Part shown: positions 1-5,694 of the stretch, piece by piece | Layout: each line of letters starts with the position of its first letter | Numbering within the stretch: position 1 is the stretch's first letter | Source: Clostridiales bacterium | Lineage (GTDB): Bacteria > Bacillota > Clostridia > Oscillospirales > QAMX01 | NCBI GenBank assembly: GCA_016303065.1 | Contig: JAEDMJ010000057.1 | Coordinates: 1-9,972, forward strand | DNA length: 9,972 bases | Direction: 5' to 3' | Notes under the pieces: model-generated | The model's input: the letters and a program-made list of their open reading frames with translations, nothing else | Told to the model about the DNA's origin: nothing | Database searches by the model: none | Translations under genes and position numbers: made by a program

Positions 1-578
1 TCGGCAAGCCCGCCGATCACGCTGGCGAGCGCGCCCTCCATGCCTGCTATGGCGATGATGACGCTTGCGCTCATGATCTCGTCCAGGTGGGAAAGCAGTC
101 GGTGAAGCCCCGCCACTCCGACGTCGTAAAGGCGAACGACTTCGTTTCCGTGCACTTCGGCGGTCAGAGCCGCCTCTTCCGCCACCGGAATGTCGCTTGT
201 CCCGCCCGTTGCCACAACGATTTTCCCAATCCCGCTCTTTGGCGGCATCTGCCCGATGATTCCGACCCTTGCGTCCGCACGGTAGTCAAGCCTGTGCCGT
301 GCGCCGACCTGTGCCGCCGCTTCCGGGGAAAGCCTGGTGATCAGAATCGTGTTTTGCCCGTTCCGGAGCATTTTATCGGCGATCCCGCTGATCTGTTCCG
401 CGGTTTTTCCGGCTCCGTATATGACCTCCGGCGCTCCCTGGCGTATGCTGCGGTGAAGGTCGATCTTTGCGTAGCCGATGTCCTCGAACGGCTCTTTTTT
501 TATGGCCAGAAGCGCCTCGTCCACGGACATTTCTCCGCTTTTTACGGATTCAAGAATGGATTTTATTTCCGTTTTCAT
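1..578 (-). CDS. larB: LarB, pyridinium-3,5-biscarboxylate mononucleotide synthase (3' end outside window)
   Basis: LarB carboxylates the pyridinium ring of nicotinic acid adenine dinucleotide and hydrolyses off AMP, the first step of nickel-pincer nucleotide (NPN) cofactor synthesis used by lactate racemase and related LarA-family enzymes. About 192 residues are visible; the family is about 250, so the C-terminus lies beyond the left edge. The N-terminal motif GYAKIDLHRSIRQGAPEV and the PurE-like region with TGGTSDIPVAEEA, YDVGVAGLHRLL and AGMEGALASVIGGL are characteristic of LarB. The ATG at 576-578 is preceded by a good GGAGGT at 585-590 and overlaps the larE stop (ATGA, 4 bp), so the two are probably translationally coupled. 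In other genomes larC, the nickel-inserting cyclometallase, often follows; it could lie just left of the window, which is inference. Confidence 0.93.
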   Translation of the reverse strand, partial: MKTEIKSILESVKSGEMSVDEALLAIKKEPFEDIGYAKIDLHRSIRQGAPEVIYGAGKTAEQISGIADKMLRNGQNTILITRLSPEAAAQVGARHRLDYRADARVGIIGQMPPKSGIGKIVVATGGTSDIPVAEEAALTAEVHGNEVVRLYDVGVAGLHRLLSHLDEIMSASVIIAIAGMEGALASVIGGLA

Positions 579-1321
579 TCCCTGACCTCCAAATCCAGCA
601 CAACGGAGGAGTAGTATTTTTTCAGCTCTTTAAGCACTGTTTCTCTGTTTTCGACAAGGGTCTGAAGCTGGTCCCGGGTGACCTGGATTTTTGCGGCGTT
701 TCCGAGCCGCCGAACCCGGAAATTTTTCAGACCAAGTGAAAAGAGAAAATTCTCGCTCGCCTCCGTTGCCCTAAGTTTTTCTTCGGTGATCGTTTCCCCG
801 GAGGGAATACGTGTCGCAAGGCAGGCGTACGCGGGTTTGTCCCATGTAAAAAGTCCGGCCTCGCGGGAAAGCCGGCGGATCTCCGCCTTCGTCAGTCCGC
901 ATTCTCTCAGCGGCGACAGAACCGAAAGCTCGCGGATCGCACGCATTCCCGGACGGTCTTCCGCGTCGTCGGAAGCGTTCGTTCCGTCCAGAAGCGTTGA
1001 AAAACCGTCTTCCTCCGCCGCCTTGCGGATCGCTCCGAAGATCATCCGCTTGCAGTGATAACAGCGGTTCGAGGGGTTTTCGAAAATGAGCGGCGACGAC
1101 ATAACGTCGGCGCTCAGCACCCGCATACAAACCCCCAGTTCCCGGGAAAGCCGCAGGGCGTCATCCAGCTCAAAGCGCGGCTGAAAAACAGATTTGACAT
1201 AATATGCCGTCACGTCGGCGCCGTTCTGCTTTGCCGCGTACAGCAGATAGGCTGAATCCACGCCGCCGGAAAACGCCACGGCGACTTTCGGATGCTCTTT
1301 GAAAAAATCGTTAAGCTTCAT
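575..1321 (-). CDS. larE: LarE, ATP-dependent sacrificial sulfur transferase
   Basis: LarE adenylates the carboxylates of the LarB product and donates sulfur from a protein cysteine to give the dithio nucleotide that LarC then loads with nickel. The 248-residue protein starts with a PP-loop (SGGVDS, residues 18-23) and has a CYHCK motif at 87-91 and the family segment DKPAYACLATRIPSG at 161-174. Cys167 in this segment is in the position of the sulfur-donating Cys176 of Lactobacillus plantarum LarE, by motif comparison only. The ATG at 1319-1321 has a GGAGC about 5 nt upstream (1327-1331). It is the first gene of a larE-larB unit with a 4-bp overlap. There is no clear promoter within 200 bp; the nearest strong one is at 1656-1684, with two terminator-like hairpins between it and the gene. 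Confidence 0.93.
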   Translation of the reverse strand: MKLNDFFKEHPKVAVAFSGGVDSAYLLYAAKQNGADVTAYYVKSVFQPRFELDDALRLSRELGVCMRVLSADVMSSPLIFENPSNRCYHCKRMIFGAIRKAAEEDGFSTLLDGTNASDDAEDRPGMRAIRELSVLSPLRECGLTKAEIRRLSREAGLFTWDKPAYACLATRIPSGETITEEKLRATEASENFLFSLGLKNFRVRRLGNAAKIQVTRDQLQTLVENRETVLKELKKYYSSVVLDLEVRE

Positions 1322-1339
1322 GTTTTGCTCCGTCAGCGG

Positions 1340-1376
1340 AAAAAGCGGTTCCGGTTCGGCCGCAAAACCGCTTTTT
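1340..1376 (-). terminator. Hairpin with A/T-flanked arms 18 nt upstream of larE
   Basis: An 11-bp perfect stem pairs 1340-1350 (AAAAAGCGGTT) with 1366-1376 (AACCGCTTTTT) around a 15-nt GC-rich loop. Because the arms begin and end in A and T runs, it has the form of a bidirectional intrinsic terminator. No rightward gene needs a terminator here, so it most probably acts on leftward RNA entering larE, either ending upstream transcription or forming an attenuator-like element in the larE leader. It may also simply be an RNA-stabilising structure. Confidence 0.5.
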
Positions 1377-1518
1377 TTCCATTGAAAATTACTTTTTTTG
1401 ATAAGCGCCGGATTTACAGCGCGTTTTTTGGCATTACACAGGCGCAGGGGCGCGGCGGGACCGAAAACTTTGACGCGATCAAATGCATTCCGCGGGATTC
1501 AAAGCTTTGCTTGCGCCC

Positions 1519-1565
1519 AAAAAAAGAAGGTATACCGTTTTTCTTCAGAAAAACCGTATACCTTC
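1519..1565 (-). terminator. Strong intrinsic terminator, leftward
   Basis: Arms 1526-1543 and 1548-1565 form an 18-bp stem with a single C.C mismatch and a 4-nt loop. On the minus strand it is followed by seven T (A-run at 1519-1525), then GGGCG. This is a textbook rho-independent terminator. It lies downstream of the trpA remnant and of a separate promoter at 1656-1684, so it could end the trp remnant transcript, a small RNA, or act in the larE leader. Confidence 0.85.
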
Positions 1566-1649
1566 ATGCGTATACATATTCTTTATCTGTTCGATTCTGT
1601 CGTTCAAAACCTGATGCTTCTGCACCGCTGTTCAGCTTCATGCGTGAAC
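1519..1649 (-). ncRNA. Candidate small transcript (sRNA, or attenuated larE leader)
   Basis: A strong minus-strand promoter and a strong terminator bracket about 130 nt. Within it a 25-codon ORF runs from an ATG at 1639-1641 to a TGA at 1564-1566, encoding MKLNSGAEASGFERQNRTDK followed by EYVYA. That ATG would be only about 8 nt from the predicted RNA start and has no Shine-Dalgarno, so translation is doubtful; the TGA lies against the terminator stem. The RNA matches no family I recognise. The alternatives are a regulatory small RNA, a larE leader with premature termination, or a chance arrangement in decaying DNA. It is called from signals only. Confidence 0.35.
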
Positions 1650-1655
1650 CCGTTT

Positions 1656-1684
1656 ATTATATCACCGCACTGCGGAAAAAGCAA
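1656..1684 (-). promoter_or_regulatory. Sigma-A-like promoter with extended -10, leftward
   Basis: On the minus strand the -35 is TTGCTT (1679-1684), the spacer is 17 bp, and the -10 is TATAAT (1656-1661) preceded by TGA, giving the extended TGnTATAAT form. The predicted RNA start is near 1649 (GG). It is the strongest promoter-like sequence between trpA and larE. Confidence 0.55.
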
Positions 1685-1757
1685 GCGCCGCGAAGCGGTA
1701 TTTTGCCTTTGCCGCTCGCCGTGCCGGTGACTTTGAAATACGCACGGCTCAAAGGTT

Positions 1758-1792
1758 CCGTATTGCCGTGCGGAAAAAGCGCGGCAATACGG
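1758..1792. repeat. 14-bp inverted repeat downstream of the trpA remnant
   Basis: The arms 1758-1771 and 1779-1792 are complementary over 14 bp with one G.T wobble, around a GGAAAAA loop. There is no T-run on either side, so it is not a classical terminator. GCCGTGC occurs at 1718-1724 and again at 1765-1771, and its complement GCACGGC sits between them at 1742-1748, so two alternative foldings are possible. It may protect the 3' end of the trp transcript. No gene is visible in 1650-1838. Confidence 0.5.
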
Positions 1793-1838
1793 GGAGGTAT
1801 GCAAAAATGTCCCTTTCGCGGGGAAAAACGCCCCGGCT

Positions 1839-2123
1839 TTATCTCAGTGCGTCCTTCATGGACTTAACATACCCGCCTATGTACCCGGGCGCGTCTTTGC
1901 CGTACTTTTCAAGCAGCTTTATAATGGCTGAGCCCACGATTGCGCCGTCGGAGATATCCGCCATTTTCCTTGCCTGCTCCGGTGTGGAAATTCCGAACCC
2001 GATGGCGCACGGTATATCCGTGTTTTCTCTTACCGCCCTGACGATGGAGGCAGGGTCCGTTCTGATCTCGCTTCTCGTGCCCGTCACACCGAGACTTGAA
2101 ACGATATAGAGGAAACCTTCCGC
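1839..2123 (-). pseudogene. trpA: Tryptophan synthase alpha chain, 3' remnant (last ~94 codons)
   Basis: TrpA cleaves indole-3-glycerol phosphate and passes indole to TrpB. Only the C-terminal third remains, beginning about AEGFLYIVSSLGVTG and carrying the phosphate-binding landmarks GVTG, IGFGIS and VGSAII, ending KDALR-TAA at 1839-1841. A full TrpA is about 260 residues; the part with the catalytic Glu and Asp is absent. The 5' side runs without a gap into trpE sequence in another frame (offset by one base). In this frame the reading extends to a TTG at 2163-2165, but those codons are trpE DNA out of frame and there is no ribosome site, so no functional protein is expected. Identity is secure from sequence; loss of function is inferred. 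Confidence 0.9.
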
Positions 2124-2739
2124 CCGGTTCGTTCTTCTTTTCTCCGTTCCGGCAAAGCTCCGCAAGCTGTTTTAACTCTATGACCGCCTTATTGTATCCA
2201 ACTTCCACGTCGTCAAGCGGCATATTGACAATGAGGACGATCTTCTGTCTCAGATGGTCAAAGGCAATGACCTTGTCAAAGAGCATCAGGTCAACGTCCT
2301 TGAAGTCTTCGGTGTCTTCCGCGCTGCACCGTACCGCAGGCTCGCTGTACCCGAGGTAATCATAGGAGAAGTAACCGACGAGTCCGCCCGTGAACGAAGG
2401 GAGGTAATCAAAACGGGGGCTTTTGTAATCGGCAGGAATCTGACAAAGGTAGTCCGACGGGTTGTCCGTCCTTACCCTGAGATTTCCGGCCTTCATTTCG
2501 CCGTCAATACAGGTGATCTCCAATTTCGGATCAAAACTGAGAAAAGTGTACCTGCCCCAAGTCTCGTTTGCCTGCGCAGATTCCAGCATATAGCAATGAG
2601 TGGATACGTTTTTCAGTATCTTCATCGTTTCGATCGGCGTTGTGAAATCGGAAAAAATTTCACAGCTTACCGGCAGCACGTTGTATTTGCCCGTGGCCGC
2701 AATTGCCCTGACGCCGTCAAGTGTCGGCACAATTTTCAT
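2116..2739 (-). pseudogene. trpE: Anthranilate synthase component I, 5' remnant (first ~208 codons)
   Basis: TrpE makes anthranilate from chorismate. The ATG at 2737-2739 follows a good GGAGGT (2747-2752) and starts MKIVPTLDGVRAIA. The N-terminal regulatory domain is recognisable: LES at residues 52-54 in YMLESAQANETWGRYTFLSF (the tryptophan feedback motif) and FTGGLVGYFSYDYLGY at 117-132. TrpE-like sequence ends near residue 208 (NEPGGR). The whole chorismate-binding catalytic domain of this roughly 490-residue enzyme is missing, and the frame then runs through out-of-frame trpA DNA to a stop at 1909, giving a hybrid of about 276 residues. Two further upstream ATG-frame extensions are excluded because they lie inside the T-box terminators. 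Confidence 0.9.
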
Positions 2740-2756
2740 TGTTCGTACCTCCGAAT

Positions 2757-2794
2757 AAAAAAATTGCTCCTCCGGCAGAAAGCCGGAGGAGCAA
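2757..2794 (-). terminator. Second terminator in the trpE leader
   Basis: A perfect 13-bp stem (2764-2776 with 2782-2794, loop 2777-2781) is followed on the minus strand by a seven-T run into the trpE ribosome site. It stands only about 7 nt after the T-box terminator and is not part of the T-box antiterminator. Its 5' arm contains CCTCCG, complementary to the CGGAGG of the trpE Shine-Dalgarno, so it could pair there instead. Confidence 0.8.
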
Positions 2795-2797
2795 AAC

Positions 2798-2835
2798 AAA
2801 AGTCCCTGACAGAAAGCCTTCTTTCTGTCAGGGAC
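2798..2835 (-). terminator. T-box-controlled terminator
   Basis: A perfect 15-bp stem pairs 2802-2816 with 2821-2835 (loop 2817-2820), followed on the minus strand by TTTTGTTTT. The first bases of its 5' arm (GTCCC) are also needed for the antiterminator formed with the T-box, so the two structures exclude each other, as in known T-box leaders. Confidence 0.9.
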
Positions 2836-3099
2836 GAATAATACAAACACTATCCGCGGTGCCACCTTGATTCACGGTATGTCCCGTGCGCTTGGCAGGA
2901 TACCAACATATCCCCGGCAAATGACGTCTGCCTGCAACGTCGCAGAATACTTTGTGAAAATCACATTTGACTGCGCCCTCAGCGGTCCATTTGACAACTT
3001 GTTTCTTGCCCGATTCTCAGCATCTCGGGCTCTCTGTAAAGGCATTATTGCCGTTATCTCCGCTTCAACGGTTTGAGATATTAACTTAAATTAAAGCGT

Positions 3100-3128
3100 A
3101 TTACAGCATGAGCGCTTTGATTTGTCAA
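3100..3128 (-). promoter_or_regulatory. Promoter of the T-box/trp leader
   Basis: On the minus strand TTGACA (3123-3128), a 17-bp spacer and TGTAAT (3100-3105) form a near-consensus sigma-A promoter. The predicted start near 3093 lies about 30 nt before T-box Stem I. It sits 29 bp past the rlmD stop codon, so the trp unit need not depend on read-through from rlmD. Confidence 0.8.
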
Positions 3129-3156
3129 CAGCCGTTCCCGGGGGGTTACAAATTGT

Positions 3157-4551
3157 TCACATTTTGCCGCGCTGAACAATTCTCGACAAAAGCGCAACCG
3201 TCTCCGTGTTGGCGGTGCGGGGGAACATATCGACGGCGCGCATTTTCGTGAGGGAAAAAGTGTCGGAGAGAACACGCGCGTCTCGGGCAAAGGTCGTGGG
3301 TTCGCAGGAGATATAGATAAGATGTTTTGCGGGGCATTGTTTCAGAAACTCCACCACGTCTGCGGACAAACCCTTTCTGGGGGGGTCGACGGTGACGATA
3401 TCCGGAACAAAGCCGTGCTTTGACAGAAGCGCCGGAGCCAGGGCCGCGTCGCCGCATTCAAAGACGGCGTTTTCGATTCCGTTGAGCGCGGCGTTCTTTT
3501 TTGCGTTTTCGATCGCGTCGGGAACGATTTCGATTCCGAAAACCCGGCGGCAGCGTCCCGCAAACGCCAGAGCAATGCTTCCGACTCCGCAGTAGAGGTC
3601 CAGCAGTTTTGCGTCCTTCAGAGGCACGGCCTCCTGTGCAAAGTCGATCGCAGCCGAATAGAGTTTTTCACACTGGGCCCGGTTGACCTGGTAAAAGGAC
3701 AGTGGAGAGATGCAGAGCTTTATCCCGCAGAGCTTGTCGTTGACGGTTCCGGGGCCGTAAAGCACGGCGGAGTTTTTTCCGAGAACTGCGTTTGTGCGGT
3801 CAGGGTTGTGGTTGAGCACAAGAGTTGAAAAACCGATGCCGGCCCGCAGAAGCGCGGAGACGAGGCTTTCGGCGGCGGGAAGATGCTTTTTTGCGGAGAC
3901 AAGGCACACCATGAGCTCGCCGCTTGTCTCCGCCCGGCGGAGATAAACGGCGCGGACGGCTCCGCTGCCGTCGGCTTCGCGGTAGGCGGGAATGCCGTTT
4001 TCGTTCATCCAGCCGACGACGGCGGAGACCGCCGTTTCAAACTCCGCGGGCTGTATCGAACAGGGAATGTGCGCTCCGCCGCGAATGCAGGGGACGACGC
4101 TGTGGGTGCCGGAACGGTAAAAACCGTATTCCGCGCCGGAAGGGGACGGAACAAGGGGGTAGAGCGCCTTGTTCCGGTACTCCGAGATTTTGTCAGCCCC
4201 GAGGATGCAAAGATCCGGCGGGGGAGTTATTCCGCCTATCCGCGCCACGGCGTCGCGCACGGAGGCGAGCTTTGAGTTGAGTTCGGCGCGGTAGTCCAAA
4301 TGCCGGAACTGGCATCCGCCGCAGGCGGGAAAAGCCGGACAGAGGTTTTCCGTTCTGTCCGGCGAGGGTGTCAGGAGCCTTTTGAGCTTTCCGATTGCCC
4401 GGTTGGAAAGCACTTTGATTACGATGATCTCACAGATATCTCCGGCCGCTGTTCCGGGAACGAAAACAGCCATTCCGCCGTGACGCCCGATTCCGTCGCC
4501 TTCGTTTGAAAGCGCGGTTATTTCGAGCGTTATTATGTCGTTTTTCTTCAT
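3157..4551 (-). CDS. rlmD: 23S rRNA (uracil-C5)-methyltransferase, RlmD/RumA family
   Basis: Enzymes of this family use S-adenosylmethionine to methylate C5 of a uridine in 23S rRNA. The 464-residue protein has an N-terminal TRAM RNA-binding domain (about 1-60). Cys71, Cys77, Cys80 (in CPAFPACGGC) and Cys164 match the four-cysteine [4Fe-4S] pattern of E. coli RumA. The SAM motif DLYCGVGS is at 318-325, DPPRKG at 389-394, the nucleophile region SCEPTTFARD contains Cys416, and the general-base Glu450 lies in NTET. Bacillus-type paralogues (RlmCD) have overlapping specificity, so the exact uridine is uncertain. The ATG overlaps the stop of the upstream DUF3298 gene by 4 bp (ATGA) and lacks its own clear ribosome site, indicating translational coupling. 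No terminator is seen after its stop. Confidence 0.92.
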   Translation of the reverse strand: MKKNDIITLEITALSNEGDGIGRHGGMAVFVPGTAAGDICEIIVIKVLSNRAIGKLKRLLTPSPDRTENLCPAFPACGGCQFRHLDYRAELNSKLASVRDAVARIGGITPPPDLCILGADKISEYRNKALYPLVPSPSGAEYGFYRSGTHSVVPCIRGGAHIPCSIQPAEFETAVSAVVGWMNENGIPAYREADGSGAVRAVYLRRAETSGELMVCLVSAKKHLPAAESLVSALLRAGIGFSTLVLNHNPDRTNAVLGKNSAVLYGPGTVNDKLCGIKLCISPLSFYQVNRAQCEKLYSAAIDFAQEAVPLKDAKLLDLYCGVGSIALAFAGRCRRVFGIEIVPDAIENAKKNAALNGIENAVFECGDAALAPALLSKHGFVPDIVTVDPPRKGLSADVVEFLKQCPAKHLIYISCEPTTFARDARVLSDTFSLTKMRAVDMFPRTANTETVALLSRIVQRGKM

Positions 4552-5531
4552 TGTGCAGACGCCGTATATGCAGGGTTGAAAGTCAGGTACCCGTTGAGGT
4601 CGCCGTAGGGTATCGTATACGTGAGAATGCCTTTTGCATAGCCTGCGATCTCATAGGGGATGTAGAAAACCGTGAAACCGGAGTCGGAGAGATACCAGCG
4701 GTTCTCGAGCCCGTAGAATTCGACGAGACCTTCGTAATCGGGGTAGAAGTCGCCGCTGTCCGCCGCGATCTCCGAAGCGATGCGTTCGCCGATATATTCG
4801 GAGGCGTCCGAAACGGAGCTTCCGAAGAAGCTGTCAAGGGTGAAAACGCTTCCGTCGCTGAGCGAACAGGTAACCGCAGAGCGGTAAACGGCGCTTTTGT
4901 CTCCGCCGGAAAAGACGCTTATGCTGAAAAGCACGGATACGGCCGTGTCGGAGCTGAGCGTTATCTCTGCTTTTGCGTTGTAGGAGAAGGGAAGCTGGGG
5001 GGATTCTCCGGAGAGCTCGCCCTGGGCGAAGGTGCGGAGCTTTTTGACGGCGGCGTCGCGCATTTCTTCGCAGTGGGCGGCGACGTTGGCGTTGACCGCG
5101 CTTATAACCGCGCTGCCGGTGCTGTTGGAAAAAACGGGAACTTCGATCTCCCCGTTTACGAGAAGAATGCCGTCCTCCGTCGTTTCGCTGATGCTGAGAA
5201 CGTCTTTGCGCTCAAGCTCGAGGGGAAGGTCGGGCTCCGGAGGGGGTGTCGTTTCGCCGGTGTCGGAAGTCGGGGCCGAAGAGTCCGAAAGGGTGCCGGA
5301 AAGATTTTCGCCGCTGTTGGGGGTGAGCGTGGATACGGCGGTTGTGTCCGAAGACTGCGCCGAAGTGTCGTCCTTGGGCTGGATATCGCCGTTTCCGCGC
5401 CCTGAGACGAGAACGATCACGAGCACGATGGCGGCAATCACGGGGACGAGGACCAGAAGCCAGGCTTTGCGGCGTCCGAGCCATGATAAACCGTCGGACA
5501 TTGCGTTTACGATTTTTTTCAAAAATTCCAT
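4548..5531 (-). CDS. Membrane-anchored DUF3298 (RsiV/PdaC-like) protein
   Basis: The 327-residue protein has a short cytoplasmic N-terminus ending in GRRKAW, one membrane helix (about 24-43), a Ser/Thr/Pro-rich linker rich in acidic residues (44-105), and an extracellular domain (about 110-325). That domain ends in VFYIPYEIAGYAKGILTYTIPYGDL, the typical closing motif of DUF3298/DUF4163 domains found in the anti-sigma factor RsiV and in PdaC-type envelope proteins. No catalytic deacetylase domain and no sigma-factor partner gene is seen, so a lysozyme-sensing role cannot be claimed. The start at 5531 is chosen over the longer ATG at 5612 because that codon lies in the -35/-10 region of the promoter and upstream of the predicted RNA start. 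An AAGGA is 12 nt upstream, a rather long spacing. A start at 5543 is possible but would leave no spacing. Confidence 0.8.
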   Translation of the reverse strand: MEFLKKIVNAMSDGLSWLGRRKAWLLVLVPVIAAIVLVIVLVSGRGNGDIQPKDDTSAQSSDTTAVSTLTPNSGENLSGTLSDSSAPTSDTGETTPPPEPDLPLELERKDVLSISETTEDGILLVNGEIEVPVFSNSTGSAVISAVNANVAAHCEEMRDAAVKKLRTFAQGELSGESPQLPFSYNAKAEITLSSDTAVSVLFSISVFSGGDKSAVYRSAVTCSLSDGSVFTLDSFFGSSVSDASEYIGERIASEIAADSGDFYPDYEGLVEFYGLENRWYLSDSGFTVFYIPYEIAGYAKGILTYTIPYGDLNGYLTFNPAYTASAQ

Positions 5532-5588
5532 GAAATGCAACATTCCTTGTATTATATAGTGTGTAAGGAGCCGGAGCCCCGCGGCTTC

Positions 5589-5617
5589 ATTATAACATAA
5601 ATGCATATGCAATTCAA
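5589..5617 (-). promoter_or_regulatory. Promoter of the DUF3298-rlmD operon
   Basis: On the minus strand TTGAAT (5612-5617), a 17-bp spacer and consensus TATAAT (5589-5594) are present. The predicted start near 5582 gives a leader of about 50 nt. A second TATAAT (5551-5556) lies nearer the gene but has no matching -35. Confidence 0.8.
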
Positions 5618-5632
5618 CCGGATTTTTTCTGC

Positions 5633-5661
5633 TTGAAATGACAGTGTTTGCGGAGTATAAT
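5633..5661 (+). promoter_or_regulatory. Promoter of the lipid kinase gene
   Basis: TTGAAA (5633-5638), a 17-bp spacer and consensus TATAAT (5656-5661) form a near-consensus sigma-A promoter. The predicted start near 5668 rules out the longer ATG at 5638 for the downstream gene. The -35 elements of this and the leftward promoter are only 15 bp apart, so a single regulator could cover both. Confidence 0.83.
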
Positions 5662-5694
5662 ATTTGTAAAATGTTGACAGAAAGGATTTATAAA

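Larger units (their letters stand above)
2740..3093 (-). promoter_or_regulatory. T-box riboswitch specific for tRNA-Trp
   Basis: The leader senses uncharged tRNA and permits read-through into the operon when it is scarce. Stem I runs from AGCGG (3060-3064) to CCGCT (2981-2985), with an AGAGAGCCCGA...TCGGGC distal arm (about 3008-3037). The specifier-loop codon is UGG (2987-2989) followed by A, so the cognate tRNA is tRNA-Trp. Stem III is CACGG/CCGTG (2873-2888). The T-box AGGTGGCACCGCGG lies at 2854-2867; its variable base is C, which would pair with the G73 discriminator typical of bacterial tRNA-Trp. CGGATA and TATTCG form the antiterminator's second helix. All conserved parts look intact although the trpE and trpA genes downstream are truncated. 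Confidence 0.93.

Noticed and set aside
1909..2115. The C-terminal part of the trpE-frame reading as a novel domain
   Set aside because: It is trpA coding DNA read out of frame; the real trpA protein is clear in the neighbouring frame.
2124..2165. TTG at 2163-2165 as a genuine trpA start
   Set aside because: The bases from there to about 2124 are trpE coding sequence out of frame, with no ribosome site.
2254..2841. Rightward 195-codon reading frame opposite trpE and the T-box
   Set aside because: It is antisense to recognisable trpE and to a structured RNA leader; it resembles no protein.
5532..5612. A longer start (ATG at 5612) for the DUF3298 protein
   Set aside because: It lies within the promoter and upstream of the predicted RNA start, and has no ribosome site.
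5638..5694. A longer start (ATG at 5638) for the lipid kinase
   Set aside because: It overlaps the -35/-10 region; the ATG at 5695 has a ribosome site and gives the normal family N-terminus.
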